Of a stretch of 64,000 nucleotides of DNA, positions 1 through 8,123 are shown piece by piece. Under the pieces are notes generated by a model that saw nothing but the letters and a program-made list of their open reading frames with translations, was not told the origin of the DNA and ran no database searches. A program made the position numbers and the translations under genes. The first letter of the stretch is position 1. Every line of letters begins with the position of its first letter. Source of the DNA: Bacteroidota bacterium (lineage in GTDB: Bacteria; Bacteroidota; Bacteroidia; Flavobacteriales_D; Crocinitomicaceae); the NCBI GenBank assembly GCA_030148165.1, contig JASBTZ010000003.1, positions 620,001-684,000 on the forward strand. The letters run 5' to 3'.

Positions 1-1532
1 ACGTATTGTCCCGGCGTATCCGGACAAAGAACGTACTGAGCAAAAGTATTCTGTTCGTAATTTCCTGTCCCGCCCGGATCCATAAATGTCATTGGCGTAC
101 CACAGGTAACTGAAGTAGGTCCAGCCGTAATATCGCCAGTTGCTACACTTGGCGACCACGCGCAAAGTTGAAAATCACTTTCATATTCAAAATAATTCCA
201 GTACCTGATATAAACAGTTTCTCCAGGAGTACCTGTATAAGTGAGTTCGGCAGGAGAACTTGCAGAAAGAGATGTTGAATAATCACATCCGTTGTGTAAC
301 AAATTGCTACAATCCGGTCCTGAATATAGCGCTAAGCCAGGGTACATGTTGGAACCACCCGCAGCATCTGTCGCGTTAATGGTAAGAACTCCATTAGCTG
401 GAACCGTTGCCACAAACCAAACATCGTTATCCAGATAGCTTCCGCATCCTGGTTCTGCCATCCCAGTCGACGCGGTAGAACCAACATTACTGTAAGTTGA
501 ATAAGAACATGATCCACTCGATACAGAAATTGGTGTTGCGCCACAAGGGTCATCATTACAAACTAATGGGTAACATAATGTTACTACATCTACAATATCA
601 GGACATCCCGGAGAAGTGAATCTCCATTCTATCGTTGCACAAGATCCAGGTGCAATACCTGAAATCGCTGAGTTCGGATCATTCGGATCAGTAATCGTCG
701 CTGAACCCGCTATCACAGTCCAGGTACCTGTCCATCCTACATCAGGAGTATTACCTGCCAGGTTTGTAATGGTACAAGAATTTTGATCCGGACCAGCATC
801 AGGCTGAGTAACGGTTGAAGTATATGTTATAACAACAGCTCCTGAAGCACCTGCACCACCTGGAGGGTTTGAGGAACCGGACTTTTCACCGCCTCCGCCA
901 CCGCCTCCGCCGTAGCTATTTCCAACCGTACCAGCAATTCCTGAAGGTCCTCCTTGTCCACCAGCGCCACCGTTAGGTCCACCAGCGCTACCGCCAAAAC
1001 CTCCAATCATAACACCACCGGAAAAACCATTTCCACCCGTTTGATTGGTAGCCCATCCTGAAGCAGTACCTCCGGCACCACCGCCACCGCCATTATTATC
1101 TCCTAAACCTCCACTACCACCGTTAGCGAAGAGTATTCCTCCGTCCCAGTTTGATTGTTGTCCTGCCCCACCATTGAATCCTGGTGCTCCAGGTGAACCA
1201 CCGGAACCAACAAAATAATTGTAAGTAGTTCCGGGAACCACGACCCAGGTCCATTCTGCGTATCCTCCGGCACCGCCTCCACCGCCAGTCTGACCGCCGG
1301 TATTGGAACCACCACCACCTCCACCGCCGCCATATACGGCAACAGTTATAGAAGTCACTCCACATGGAACGGTCCATGAACCTCCACCTGGTGTGTCGTA
1401 TACTTCTGTAGTCTGGCTAAATGAAAAGAACGCAATCAAAATAAATGAAAGCGAAGCAGAAAAATGTTTCAACGTATTATCCATCATCTTTAGTCTGAAC
1501 GATAATGCGCTGTTGTGAGTAGTATTTTTCAT
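1..1532 (-). CDS. Glycine-rich secreted surface protein, partial (3' end beyond window)
   Basis: An open frame starts at an ATG at 1532 and runs without a stop to base 1, so about 510 residues are visible and the C-terminus is missing. A second ATG pair 15-16 codons in gives a cleaner signal peptide (hydrophobic run ending ...FFSFSQ), so the true start may be there. Residues about 45-235 form a glycine-rich domain beginning PGGGSWTVPCGVTSITV, followed by many GGGG runs, as in Bacteroidota 'glycine-rich domain' adhesin-like proteins. After that come Cys-containing Ig-like segments and a PPC-type domain with paired Cys. A C-terminal T9SS sorting domain is expected beyond the window but cannot be seen. 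The likely role is an exported cell-surface or adhesive protein; this is inferred from architecture only. Confidence 0.85.
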   Translation of the reverse strand, partial: MKNTTHNSALSFRLKMMDNTLKHFSASLSFILIAFFSFSQTTEVYDTPGGGSWTVPCGVTSITVAVYGGGGGGGGSNTGGQTGGGGGAGGYAEWTWVVVPGTTYNYFVGSGGSPGAPGFNGGAGQQSNWDGGILFANGGSGGLGDNNGGGGGAGGTASGWATNQTGGNGFSGGVMIGGFGGSAGGPNGGAGGQGGPSGIAGTVGNSYGGGGGGGGEKSGSSNPPGGAGASGAVVITYTSTVTQPDAGPDQNSCTITNLAGNTPDVGWTGTWTVIAGSATITDPNDPNSAISGIAPGSCATIEWRFTSPGCPDIVDVVTLCYPLVCNDDPCGATPISVSSGSCSYSTYSNVGSTASTGMAEPGCGSYLDNDVWFVATVPANGVLTINATDAAGGSNMYPGLALYSGPDCSNLLHNGCDYSTSLSASSPAELTYTGTPGETVYIRYWNYFEYESDFQLCAWSPSVATGDITAGPTSVTCGTPMTFMDPGGTGNYEQNTFAQYVLCPDTPGQY

Positions 1533-1632
1533 ATCAATTTTTTGTAGTATAGTCGGTTACATATAATGTAATCCACCGTAAAAGTAGATCAAAAGTTACT
1601 CTATATATAATGGGATTGAACCTTTTTTTAGT

Positions 1633-1751
1633 CGATGTTGTAAATCCAAAACTAGAATTTACTTTAAGAAAGTTTAACTAAATGGTTTTAGTAAAGTTAA
1701 TTTTTGAACATCTGGTAAATTGTTAAACTCAATTCAAAATTTACAACATCG
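1633..1751. repeat. Nested inverted-repeat element in intergenic region
   Basis: CGATGTTGTAAAT at 1633-1645 is repeated as its exact reverse complement at 1739-1751. Inside it, AGTTTAAC (1671-1678) pairs with GTTAAACT (1722-1729), and ACTAAA (1677-1682) pairs with TTTAGT (1687-1692). The 119-bp unit therefore has 13-bp terminal inverted repeats and internal arms. It could be a MITE-like insertion or a structured RNA. It lies in the 472-bp gap between two divergent genes. Confidence 0.55.
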
Positions 1752-1904
1752 TAAGAGCCTTGTATTTATTTGATATTGTGATTTTTAGGGCAATGAAGAG
1801 CAGAAGTAATTACAATTTACAGGTGATTTGTTCTTTAATTACAACTCTTGGATTCTCAAAGGCAAGTTAGAAATTGTTCAATGTTGATAATTTTCTGTTA
1901 AAAA

Positions 1905-1937
1905 TTTGTAATGTTTAGGATTAACTCTTTAATTTAG
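1905..1937 (+). promoter_or_regulatory. Putative Bacteroidota-type promoter
   Basis: TTTG at 1905-1908 and TAATTTAG at 1930-1937 (7 of 8 matches to TAnnTTTG) are 21 nt apart. This fits the known Bacteroidota -33/-7 layout and would start transcription near 1944, upstream of the two-gene unit 2005-3751. Confidence 0.4.
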
Positions 1938-1948
1938 CAACGACTGAA

Positions 1949-1983
1949 AAAGCCTTCCGTTATATATATGAATGGAGGGCTTT
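1949..1983 (+). promoter_or_regulatory. Leader hairpin before the 2005 gene
   Basis: AAAGCCTTCC (1949-1958) pairs with GGAGGGCTTT (1974-1983), with one wobble pair and an AT-rich 15-nt loop. It lies at the expected 5' end of the transcript and covers the earliest possible ATG (1972). This supports 2005 as the real start and could act as an attenuator or mRNA stabiliser. It is not a clear terminator because no T-run follows. Confidence 0.35.
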
Positions 1984-2004
1984 ATGCTGCTTAAAACAAA
2001 CAAC

Positions 2005-2322
2005 ATGCTAAAAACAATCCTTATTTCGTTGGGTATGACTATTGCTATGGGAGAATCCATAGCCTATTCCCAATCGAATGCACGATTTCTTCAGGAAGAA
2101 GCTAAACCGTGGGAGGGTACCTTTCAAATAATTATCTCCGATGAAAGGCTAATCCAACCGGAAATTACCGCTTCTTTACTTCAACAGATTGAAGACAAAA
2201 GAGATCAGCAAAACATTGTTATGTGGGATTACACCCCTTACATAGCAATCAAAATCTTACCTTATAATGAAATCGAATCAGAAAATTTTGAACCTCTTAA
2301 AACGTACAGCTATGTTGAATAA
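2005..2322 (+). CDS. Small exported hypothetical protein
   Basis: A 105-residue protein if started at 2005; earlier ATGs at 1972 and 1984 sit in or next to a leader hairpin. The 2005 start gives a typical signal peptide (MLKTILISLGMTIAMG...AYSQ). The mature part is about 80 residues, acidic, with no recognised domain. Its last 11 bases overlap the start of the next gene (ATG at 2312), so the two are probably translationally coupled and function together at the cell envelope. I do not recognise the family. It is supported as a real gene by the signal peptide, the upstream promoter and the tight overlap. Confidence 0.6.
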   Translation: MLKTILISLGMTIAMGESIAYSQSNARFLQEEAKPWEGTFQIIISDERLIQPEITASLLQQIEDKRDQQNIVMWDYTPYIAIKILPYNEIESENFEPLKTYSYVE

Positions 2323-3751
2323 AATAATTGTATTCGCCGCTGTACTTATAAGTTCAACATTAAGTTTCGAAACTTATGCAGCAGGGTGTTCACCTTCAAT
2401 TTCAAATATTTCATGTGCAACTGCAACTCCTGTAGTTTCCGGTGCGGCTTGTGTAGATGGATCAGTTTGTAATGGAGGTTCAACAAGTGCCGGTTCATCT
2501 TGCCTCTACTCCGGGGACTGCGGTTGGTATGAATTCACAGCAACTGCGACAGACATGTGGGTTAATATTGAGGTTACGAATACGGGAGGATGCCATATTA
2601 GCTCAGCAGTATATGAGTCAAGCGGTGGTGCATGTAGCCCCTTAACTGAACTTTCTTGTCAATCTGGTGCACCACTTGATGATATTCATTCTTTGAATGG
2701 ACTAACTGTTGGGGGAACGTACTACGTAGAAATTTGCTATTCTCCAGGGATGTTTTGTGGATCTGGAGTTGAATATTGCATTAGTGTAGGAGAACCAGCG
2801 CCACCATGTGATCAGTGTTCTTCACCTTGTTGGTCTGCTCTTGGATACGCTTCTCCACCTACGACTCAAACTGTTGTGGATGATTGCACAACACCACCAT
2901 TTGTGCCGGAACTGCAGCCAAGTTCAACACACACATTTTGCTATTCATTTACAGCAACAGCAACCAGCGTTGATTTTAACGCTATCATTACCTCAAATTG
3001 CGGTGGAGGAAATGTTACTAACTTCAGTTGGGAATTGTTTAATTATCCAAGCTGTGGTTCAGCGATTCAATCGGGCACATTGTCAAACTTGACCTTCTCA
3101 CCTCTTGTGATAGGAAATGACTATGTATTCTGTTATACATTCACAGTTCCTTCTACATGTACGCACTCACAACATTGTCCATATTTTGTTGGTGCGACTG
3201 TTCTCCCAATACAGCTTGCTGATTTCAGCGCAACTGTCAGTGACGACAAGGTTGCATTGGACTGGGAAACATTCTCTGAATTAAACAACGATTACTTTAC
3301 CGTGGAAAGAACCAGGGATGGTATTCACTTCGAAGAAGTTGGCAGAGTTGACGGTGCCGGAAATTCTACGGAAAGGAAAAGTTATAGATTGATCGATCAT
3401 GCCCCATATAAGGGTAAATCTTACTATCGCTTGAAACAAACAGATTTTGATGGAGCTTATGCGTACTCTTCGTTGATCTCAGTTGATATGGCAGGGATGA
3501 TGAATAATGTTACGGTTAGACCAAATCCGATGTCTGGAAATGGATTCGTCCAATTCACATCATCTGTAACCGGAACAGCTCAGCTAGAAGTACTTGATGT
3601 ATTCGGAAATATTGTGTCCACTAACGAATTCGAAATAGTAAAAGGATCAAATGAAATTGCGTTGGAAGGGCGTTACATGAATAGCGGTGTCTACTTTATT
3701 AAACTTAGCTATCAAGACGAGGTTACGACGGTTAGATTCGTAAAAGACTAA
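2312..3751 (+). CDS. T9SS type A sorting-domain protein (secreted, Cys-rich)
   Basis: A 479-residue protein. The frame is open from 2267, but ATG 2312 gives a standard signal peptide (MLNKIIVFAAVLISSTLSF) and overlaps the upstream stop. The N-terminal two thirds hold two PPC-like, cysteine-rich beta domains. After the phrase VLPIQLADFSA comes a fibronectin-like segment typical of Bacteroidota T9SS cargo, and the C-terminal 80 residues match the type A sorting domain (VRPNPMSG..., LDVFGN, NSGVYFIKL, ending KD). The type IX system should carry it across the outer membrane and anchor or release it. The binding target is unknown. Its stop codon overlaps that of the convergent DUF1684 gene. Confidence 0.85.
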   Translation: MLNKIIVFAAVLISSTLSFETYAAGCSPSISNISCATATPVVSGAACVDGSVCNGGSTSAGSSCLYSGDCGWYEFTATATDMWVNIEVTNTGGCHISSAVYESSGGACSPLTELSCQSGAPLDDIHSLNGLTVGGTYYVEICYSPGMFCGSGVEYCISVGEPAPPCDQCSSPCWSALGYASPPTTQTVVDDCTTPPFVPELQPSSTHTFCYSFTATATSVDFNAIITSNCGGGNVTNFSWELFNYPSCGSAIQSGTLSNLTFSPLVIGNDYVFCYTFTVPSTCTHSQHCPYFVGATVLPIQLADFSATVSDDKVALDWETFSELNNDYFTVERTRDGIHFEEVGRVDGAGNSTERKSYRLIDHAPYKGKSYYRLKQTDFDGAYAYSSLISVDMAGMMNNVTVRPNPMSGNGFVQFTSSVTGTAQLEVLDVFGNIVSTNEFEIVKGSNEIALEGRYMNSGVYFIKLSYQDEVTTVRFVKD

Positions 3752-4347
3752 TGGCCATGGGGAGTTTTCTCCCCGGCCTTTATTTTCACATTTAAGGTAT
3801 TTGCTTTTGGCGGTATCGGACAGGAATACCTGTACGAATAGGCACAGTAAGGATTGTAGAGTTGATTAAAATCCAATATTACTTTGTCGCCTTCCGGAAT
3901 TTTAATATCCAGATACCTACCTCCTCCATAACTTTCCTTACCACTCGTGAGATCGCGAAAGGGAATAAATAGATGGTCGCGGTATTCCTTCATCTTCTTA
4001 AGCGCTATACTCTGGTAAACTTCCAGGCGACAAGAATCTTCACCTATTAAAAAGTCCACATAGCCATATCTTCTGTACTTAGGCAAACGATCTGTTGAAG
4101 TCGGCATTTCAAATACTTTCCCTTTGTCCTTCGTGAATACTGCTTCAACCTGATATTCCTCCGAGAATGGAAAATAAGCCAGGCCTTCAAATTCGTCTAT
4201 TTCTTTTTGATTTAAAATGCCATTGGAAGTATCGGCCAATTTCTGTGCATGTTTCTCCCGGAGGGATTGAATTTCACTTTCAGTCATTTGTCCGAACGCA
4301 ACTGAAATAGTGAAAAGGGATAATAGTATGAGTAATTTTTTAAGCAT
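3748..4347 (-). CDS. DUF1684 family exported protein
   Basis: A 199-residue protein with a signal peptide (MLKKLLILLSLFTISVAFGQ). The C-terminal block NPYCAYSYRYSCPIPP followed by LNVKIKAGE is the hallmark of DUF1684, a family common in Bacteroidota and Actinobacteria with no assigned activity. An FIPFRDLTSGKESYGGGRYL segment about 40 residues earlier also fits. Length is usual for the family. It is periplasmic or outer-membrane associated by signal peptide. The stop overlaps the convergent T9SS gene by 4 bases (CTAA read from both strands). Family assignment is firm; function is unknown. Confidence 0.85.
   Translation of the reverse strand: MLKKLLILLSLFTISVAFGQMTESEIQSLREKHAQKLADTSNGILNQKEIDEFEGLAYFPFSEEYQVEAVFTKDKGKVFEMPTSTDRLPKYRRYGYVDFLIGEDSCRLEVYQSIALKKMKEYRDHLFIPFRDLTSGKESYGGGRYLDIKIPEGDKVILDFNQLYNPYCAYSYRYSCPIPPKANTLNVKIKAGEKTPHGH
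3753..3785 (+). terminator. Intrinsic terminator of the 2005-3751 unit, inside the opposing gene
   Basis: GGCC-AT-GGGGAG, loop TTTT, CTCCCC-GGCC, then TTTATTTT. The stem spans 3753-3778, directly after the plus-strand stop. The same bases encode the last residues of the minus-strand DUF1684 protein. Confidence 0.7.
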
Positions 4348-4413
4348 ATGATAAAAATAGTGTTACTTTTTTATTTACCCTCATTTACCTAGAAATCACA
4401 AAATGTAACAGTT

Positions 4414-4587
4414 ATGAAAAAGACAATCTTAATTTTTGGTTATCTATCAATCTTCCTATCTACTACCGGATTACTATTCAAACTACAACATTGGCCTGGA
4501 GCAGGGGTTATGCTGATCGTTGGCGTTGCGTTACTCAACCTAGGCTATCTTCCACTCTACTTCAGACAGAAAGCACAGGCCGCATAA
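4414..4587 (+). CDS. GldL-like membrane mini-protein (57 aa)
   Basis: A short frame from ATG 4414 to TAA 4585-4587, followed at once by a strong terminator. It has two hydrophobic segments (residues about 4-21 and 29-48) flanking the sequence LLFKLQHWPGAGVMLIVG. This closely resembles the FK-x-x-HWPGA hairpin of the T9SS/gliding motor subunit GldL. Full GldL is over 200 residues and has a cytoplasmic tail; here only the transmembrane hairpin exists. It may be a stand-alone inner-membrane protein of the GldL-TM family. The role is unknown; a link to gliding or T9SS is only suggested by the motif. Confidence 0.65.
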   Translation: MKKTILIFGYLSIFLSTTGLLFKLQHWPGAGVMLIVGVALLNLGYLPLYFRQKAQAA

Positions 4588-4592
4588 GGAAA

Positions 4593-4619
4593 AAGGCTAC
4601 CGATTGGTGGCCTTTTTTT
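4593..4619 (+). terminator. Intrinsic terminator
   Basis: AAGGCTACC / GGTGGCCTT stem with a short loop and a run of seven T, 6 bases after the stop of the 57-residue membrane protein. Confidence 0.75.
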
Positions 4620-4664
4620 ATTTCCAAACCAATTTAATCTTATCTTGCCCGCAAATTTGCGTGC

Positions 4665-5246
4665 ATGAATAATAGTCGACATAAAACCAAAAATCCGATC
4701 ATTGTCTGGGGTGCTTTGGTCGTGTTTTTAATTGGCATGACCATCTACCTATACGCTCAAGGAAGATTATGGATCGCTTCAAGTGGACATATGTACTTAT
4801 GGTCAAGTGATAATGCCGGTCCCGATTGTTCTCAACATTTTCTCGATCCATATAGTTTTTCGCACTTTTTACACGGCATCATATTTTACTTTTTTCTGAG
4901 CTATGCCTTTAGAAAGTTCTCGACCCAAAGCAAGTTTGTTGGATCAGTGATATTAGAAGGTAGCTGGGAAATGCTAGAAAACTCCGCTATCATTATTAAT
5001 CGATATCGAGATGCAACTGCCGCGCTTGGTTACACTGGTGACACAATCTTCAACTCATATGGAGATCTATTCTCCTGTAGTATAGGCTTTATAGTCGCCC
5101 GATATATAGGCTGGAAATGGAGCATAGTACTATTCGTGGCAGTGGAATTATTCTGTTTATGGTGGATTAAAGATAACCTCACGCTAAATGTGATCATGCT
5201 CATTTATCCGATCGAAGGAATCAAGGAATGGCAGCTTGGGATGTAA
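4665..5246 (+). CDS. DUF2585 (UPF0314) membrane protein
   Basis: A 193-residue integral membrane protein with about five hydrophobic segments. Family-typical motifs are SQHFLDPYSFSHFLHG, the helix-ending LEGSWEMLENSAIIINRYR, and TGDTIFNSYGDL. These conserved His, Glu and Asp positions in membrane segments are characteristic of DUF2585, better known from Alphaproteobacteria. No function has been assigned to the family to my knowledge. It stands alone between a terminator and the next gene (62-base gap), so may have its own promoter. Family call is confident; biology is open. Confidence 0.8.
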   Translation: MNNSRHKTKNPIIVWGALVVFLIGMTIYLYAQGRLWIASSGHMYLWSSDNAGPDCSQHFLDPYSFSHFLHGIIFYFFLSYAFRKFSTQSKFVGSVILEGSWEMLENSAIIINRYRDATAALGYTGDTIFNSYGDLFSCSIGFIVARYIGWKWSIVLFVAVELFCLWWIKDNLTLNVIMLIYPIEGIKEWQLGM

Positions 5247-5308
5247 TTCAAAACGCCACTTATTCAATCTCTCATTTTTTGTAATATTGAACTCCGAATA
5301 GCGGTATA

Positions 5309-5914
5309 ATGAATAGTTCAAGCGGTAAATTATTACTCTATATTATCTCTTTCATCGAGGGGGGTACGCTCATGGCATTTGAAATATTAAGTGCTAAGAT
5401 TTACACACCTTATCTCGGAGCTTCTATTTACGTCTGGACCAGCATTCTGACCGTAACACTTATCGGGCTGGCCGTAGGATATTGGATAGGAGGTCGATTA
5501 TCCCTGCGAAATACAAAAAAGAATTTGATCTACTCTCTGATTGCGTCAGGAGTTCTTGTTCTATTATCAACTATCATCGCTAAAGCTACATTACCTTCTT
5601 TATTGGTTTCGGATGTGAAGACCGCAGCGATATTGGCAGGATTCCTCATTCTATTCTTTCCTGTCATGTTCATGGGAACCGTATCTCCATTGATTATTGG
5701 CGAGCTCAACCTATTGAAAGATAAATTATCATCAGCAACCGGACTCATCTTCGGAATTGGGACGATTGGTGGAATCATCTTTCTATTGACAACCGTATTC
5801 TTCTTAATACCTACGATAGGTGTGAAAATGACTTCTTACCTCCTTGGTGTCCTTTTACTAATCTCTGCAGCATTGTGTATGCTGATAAAATTCGAAGGAC
5901 ATGAAGAAGAATGA
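5309..5914 (+). CDS. Half-size fused-MFS-type membrane protein
   Basis: A 201-residue protein with six predicted transmembrane segments. The first (FIEGGTLMAFEILSAKIY), followed by YLGASIYVW and GLAVGYWIGGRLS, matches the membrane half of 'fused MFS/spermidine synthase' proteins. It is clearly paralogous to the N-terminal part of the next gene (IEGGLVMLLETSSPLIV, LAVGYFLGAYLS). It ends before any methyltransferase-like domain. The stop overlaps the next start by 14 bases, so the two products are probably made together and may form a heteromer. The transported substrate is unknown. Confidence 0.8.
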   Translation: MNSSSGKLLLYIISFIEGGTLMAFEILSAKIYTPYLGASIYVWTSILTVTLIGLAVGYWIGGRLSLRNTKKNLIYSLIASGVLVLLSTIIAKATLPSLLVSDVKTAAILAGFLILFFPVMFMGTVSPLIIGELNLLKDKLSSATGLIFGIGTIGGIIFLLTTVFFLIPTIGVKMTSYLLGVLLLISAALCMLIKFEGHEEE

Positions 5915-7463
5915 GCTCCTGGCATTGGCTTTCATCGAAGGTGGCCTGGTGATGTTGCTTGAGACATCTTCCCCGCTCATCGTAGCTCCAATTCTTGGGC
6001 ACTCGATCGTAATCTGGGCTGCAATGATCTGTCTTTCAATTGGAGCGTTAGCAGTCGGATATTTTTTGGGCGCTTATCTAAGTAAGAAGCAGCGCGATGA
6101 GTCCTACGTGGTTAAATTATTTGGCTTAAATACGATCCTCCTATTAGCTGGCTGGGGATTGTTATATCTTCAGAATTTCTCCGGCATGGATCTGGCGACA
6201 AGCACTTTCACCTGGTTCATTGTTTTTGAAATCCTTTTTATACCCTTAATCATTTTTGGAGCAACAACACCCGTCATCGTTTCAATTCTGCATGAACAAT
6301 TTGCTAATAATAAGGCGATCGTAGGTAAGCTCTATAGCATCTCGACCATGGGTGGAATAATCCTTTCCTTGCTTGCCGGATATTGGTTTATCCCTGAAAT
6401 TGGAATCAGTGACACAGTATTGATTGCTGTGCTGCTTACAGCAGTACTGCCTTTGCGCTATTACATACGCAACAAAAAATGGACACAGGCTGGAATTCTA
6501 GGTGTGATCTCAATTGCCAGCATTATTCTTACTACAGTTAAACCTGAATTACCTGATTCTGCCGATTTCAAAGAATTGTACTACTCGGAAAGTATTAACG
6601 GTCAATTGATCGTAGCGGATTTTGAAGAAGATGGCATACAAAACAGGATCTTGTTTATTAACCGAATGGGACAAACATGGATACAAAAAGAATATGATAA
6701 TTCCGTTTGGCCCTATGTCAACGTTGTCACCTGTTTGTCTCATGTCTACCCGGAGAATAGCCGTTCACTTGTTCTGGGTCTGGGTGGAGGAATACTTCCA
6801 AAACAGATTCGAAAATTCTGTGGACACAGTGTTGACGCAGTGGAGATCGATGAACGAATCATCGATATCAGTAGAGAATATTTCGGCTTAAATGGCTCTG
6901 GTGTCAACGTATACGCAGATGACGCAAGGAGATTCGTTAAGAACTCAACCAAGCAGTATGATTTTATCGCTATGGATATATTCAATGGTGAAATTCTTCC
7001 CTCTCACGGATTGAGCAAAGAAGCATTTGAAGATCTGAAGGCTACTATGAGTCCACAAGGATTAATAGTTATCAATTTCAATGGTTTCATTCACGGAAAA
7101 GAAGGTCTTGCTGCCAGATCATTGATGAAAACACTGGAAGCCGCTGGTTTACAATTCAAACTACTCGATGCCAGCCTTGGAACAAGTAGTGAGGAAGACC
7201 GTAACATGCTCTACCTTGCTTATCTGGAAGAACCAGACTGGTCATTGGCCTATCCTGTCAACTTCGGTGAAGACCAGTACATTCTTGAAAATGAACTAAT
7301 CGACCCTAAGAGTATTGATTATTCAGATGGAATCATAGTAACGGATGACCGACCTATAATGGAATTCCTAAATCGTCACGCAGCCAAGAAATGGCGTGAG
7401 ATCTACCTGAAAAACTTCACCTTGAAGTTCAAGGAGGAGCATCAATTGCCGTTAATCAAGTAA
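5901..7463 (+). CDS. Fused MFS/spermidine synthase-like protein
   Basis: A 520-residue two-domain protein. Residues 1-210 form about six membrane segments of the same family as the preceding gene. Residues about 235-500 are a soluble spermidine-synthase-like Rossmann domain, with LVLGLGGGILPKQ (nucleotide-binding glycine loop), VDAVEIDERII, YADDARRF and FIAMDIFNGE. The acidic residues that bind decarboxylated SAM in true spermidine synthases are partly kept, but the full polyamine-binding set cannot be confirmed by eye. Such fusions may export or produce a polyamine-like compound. It overlaps the upstream membrane gene by 14 bases and is followed 40 bases later by a MarR gene. Confidence 0.8.
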   Translation: MKKNELLALAFIEGGLVMLLETSSPLIVAPILGHSIVIWAAMICLSIGALAVGYFLGAYLSKKQRDESYVVKLFGLNTILLLAGWGLLYLQNFSGMDLATSTFTWFIVFEILFIPLIIFGATTPVIVSILHEQFANNKAIVGKLYSISTMGGIILSLLAGYWFIPEIGISDTVLIAVLLTAVLPLRYYIRNKKWTQAGILGVISIASIILTTVKPELPDSADFKELYYSESINGQLIVADFEEDGIQNRILFINRMGQTWIQKEYDNSVWPYVNVVTCLSHVYPENSRSLVLGLGGGILPKQIRKFCGHSVDAVEIDERIIDISREYFGLNGSGVNVYADDARRFVKNSTKQYDFIAMDIFNGEILPSHGLSKEAFEDLKATMSPQGLIVINFNGFIHGKEGLAARSLMKTLEAAGLQFKLLDASLGTSSEEDRNMLYLAYLEEPDWSLAYPVNFGEDQYILENELIDPKSIDYSDGIIVTDDRPIMEFLNRHAAKKWREIYLKNFTLKFKEEHQLPLIK

Positions 7464-7503
7464 GTCATCGATCAACATCTACCGAAATCATCGTTAATTC
7501 TTG

Positions 7504-8025
7504 GTGAAATATGATCATATTTGTAAGTTAGACCAGACACATTGGATTGTGGAATACACAGATATATTAATCAACATCCGTAAGATCATTCGCTCCATTA
7601 ATTTGGAAAGCAAACGAATTGAGAAAGAACATGGGATTAGCATTCCACAATACCTTTGTCTGAATTTCCTGAACAATTCGGAAGGTTACCGTGCTACTGC
7701 TAAAGAGATCGGATCATATCTCAATTTGAATCCCAGCACTGTGACTGGTATTATTTCAAGATTGGAGAGAAAAGGATTTCTCGCCAAATTGCCTAACAAA
7801 GAAGATAAAAGATCTTCTTTCATCTACCTCACTGCCGTTGGTGAACGTGTGGCGAGTTCAATTCCGGATCTACTCCATGAAAAACTCTCTACTAAGCTGA
7901 AGAGCTTAAGCAAGGATGAACTTGAAAATCTGCAGAATTCACTCAATGTCCTTGTCGAATTTATGGAAGCTGAAAACCTCGATGCTTCTCCTATGATTAC
8001 TCCTGGCGACCACATTATTGATTAG
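7504..8025 (+). CDS. MarR-family transcriptional regulator
   Basis: A 173-residue winged-helix regulator. No in-frame ATG lies near the start; GTG at 7504 (or TTG 7501) is the likely start codon. The central part (YRATAKEIGSYLNLNPSTVTGIISRLERKGFLAKLPNKEDKRSS is the region, residues about 60-105) shows the MarR recognition helix and the wing with the family D-K-R-S pattern. Helices at both ends provide dimerisation. It sits just upstream of an operon whose start carries a perfect palindrome repeated before the cysteine dioxygenase gene, so it is the obvious candidate to bind both. The effector is probably an amino acid or sulfur metabolite; that is inference. Confidence 0.85.
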   Translation: MKYDHICKLDQTHWIVEYTDILINIRKIIRSINLESKRIEKEHGISIPQYLCLNFLNNSEGYRATAKEIGSYLNLNPSTVTGIISRLERKGFLAKLPNKEDKRSSFIYLTAVGERVASSIPDLLHEKLSTKLKSLSKDELENLQNSLNVLVEFMEAENLDASPMITPGDHIID

Positions 8026-8071
8026 TAAATCAATCTGTCCTTCCCGAAAAACAAAGTCTTTCGCCTTAATA

Positions 8072-8103
8072 CTTGACAAATCGGCAGTACTTTAGTAAAT
8101 TTG
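8072..8103 (+). promoter_or_regulatory. Promoter of the 8124-12339 operon
   Basis: CTTG at 8072-8075 and TAAATTTG at 8096-8103 (exact TAnnTTTG) are 20 nt apart, a textbook Bacteroidota arrangement. The predicted start of transcription (about 8110) falls inside the adjoining palindrome. Confidence 0.65.
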
Positions 8104-8117
8104 TTTTCTATAGAAAA
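8104..8117. promoter_or_regulatory. Palindromic operator, copy 1
   Basis: TTTTCTATAGAAAA is a perfect 14-bp palindrome directly downstream of the -7 element and 6 bases before ATG 8124. The 18-nt string TTTTCTATAGAAAATACT (8104-8121) recurs exactly at 15362-15379. A repressor bound here would block initiation; the neighbouring MarR protein is the likely ligand. Confidence 0.65.
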
Positions 8118-8123
8118 TACTTG

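Noticed and set aside
1303-1518. Plus-strand frame with a poly-proline start
   Set aside because: It is the antisense shadow of the glycine-rich protein: GGN codons read as CCN on the other strand.
8073-8123. N-terminal extension of the 8124 gene
   Set aside because: This stretch holds an exact promoter and a palindromic operator, so it is unlikely to be coding.
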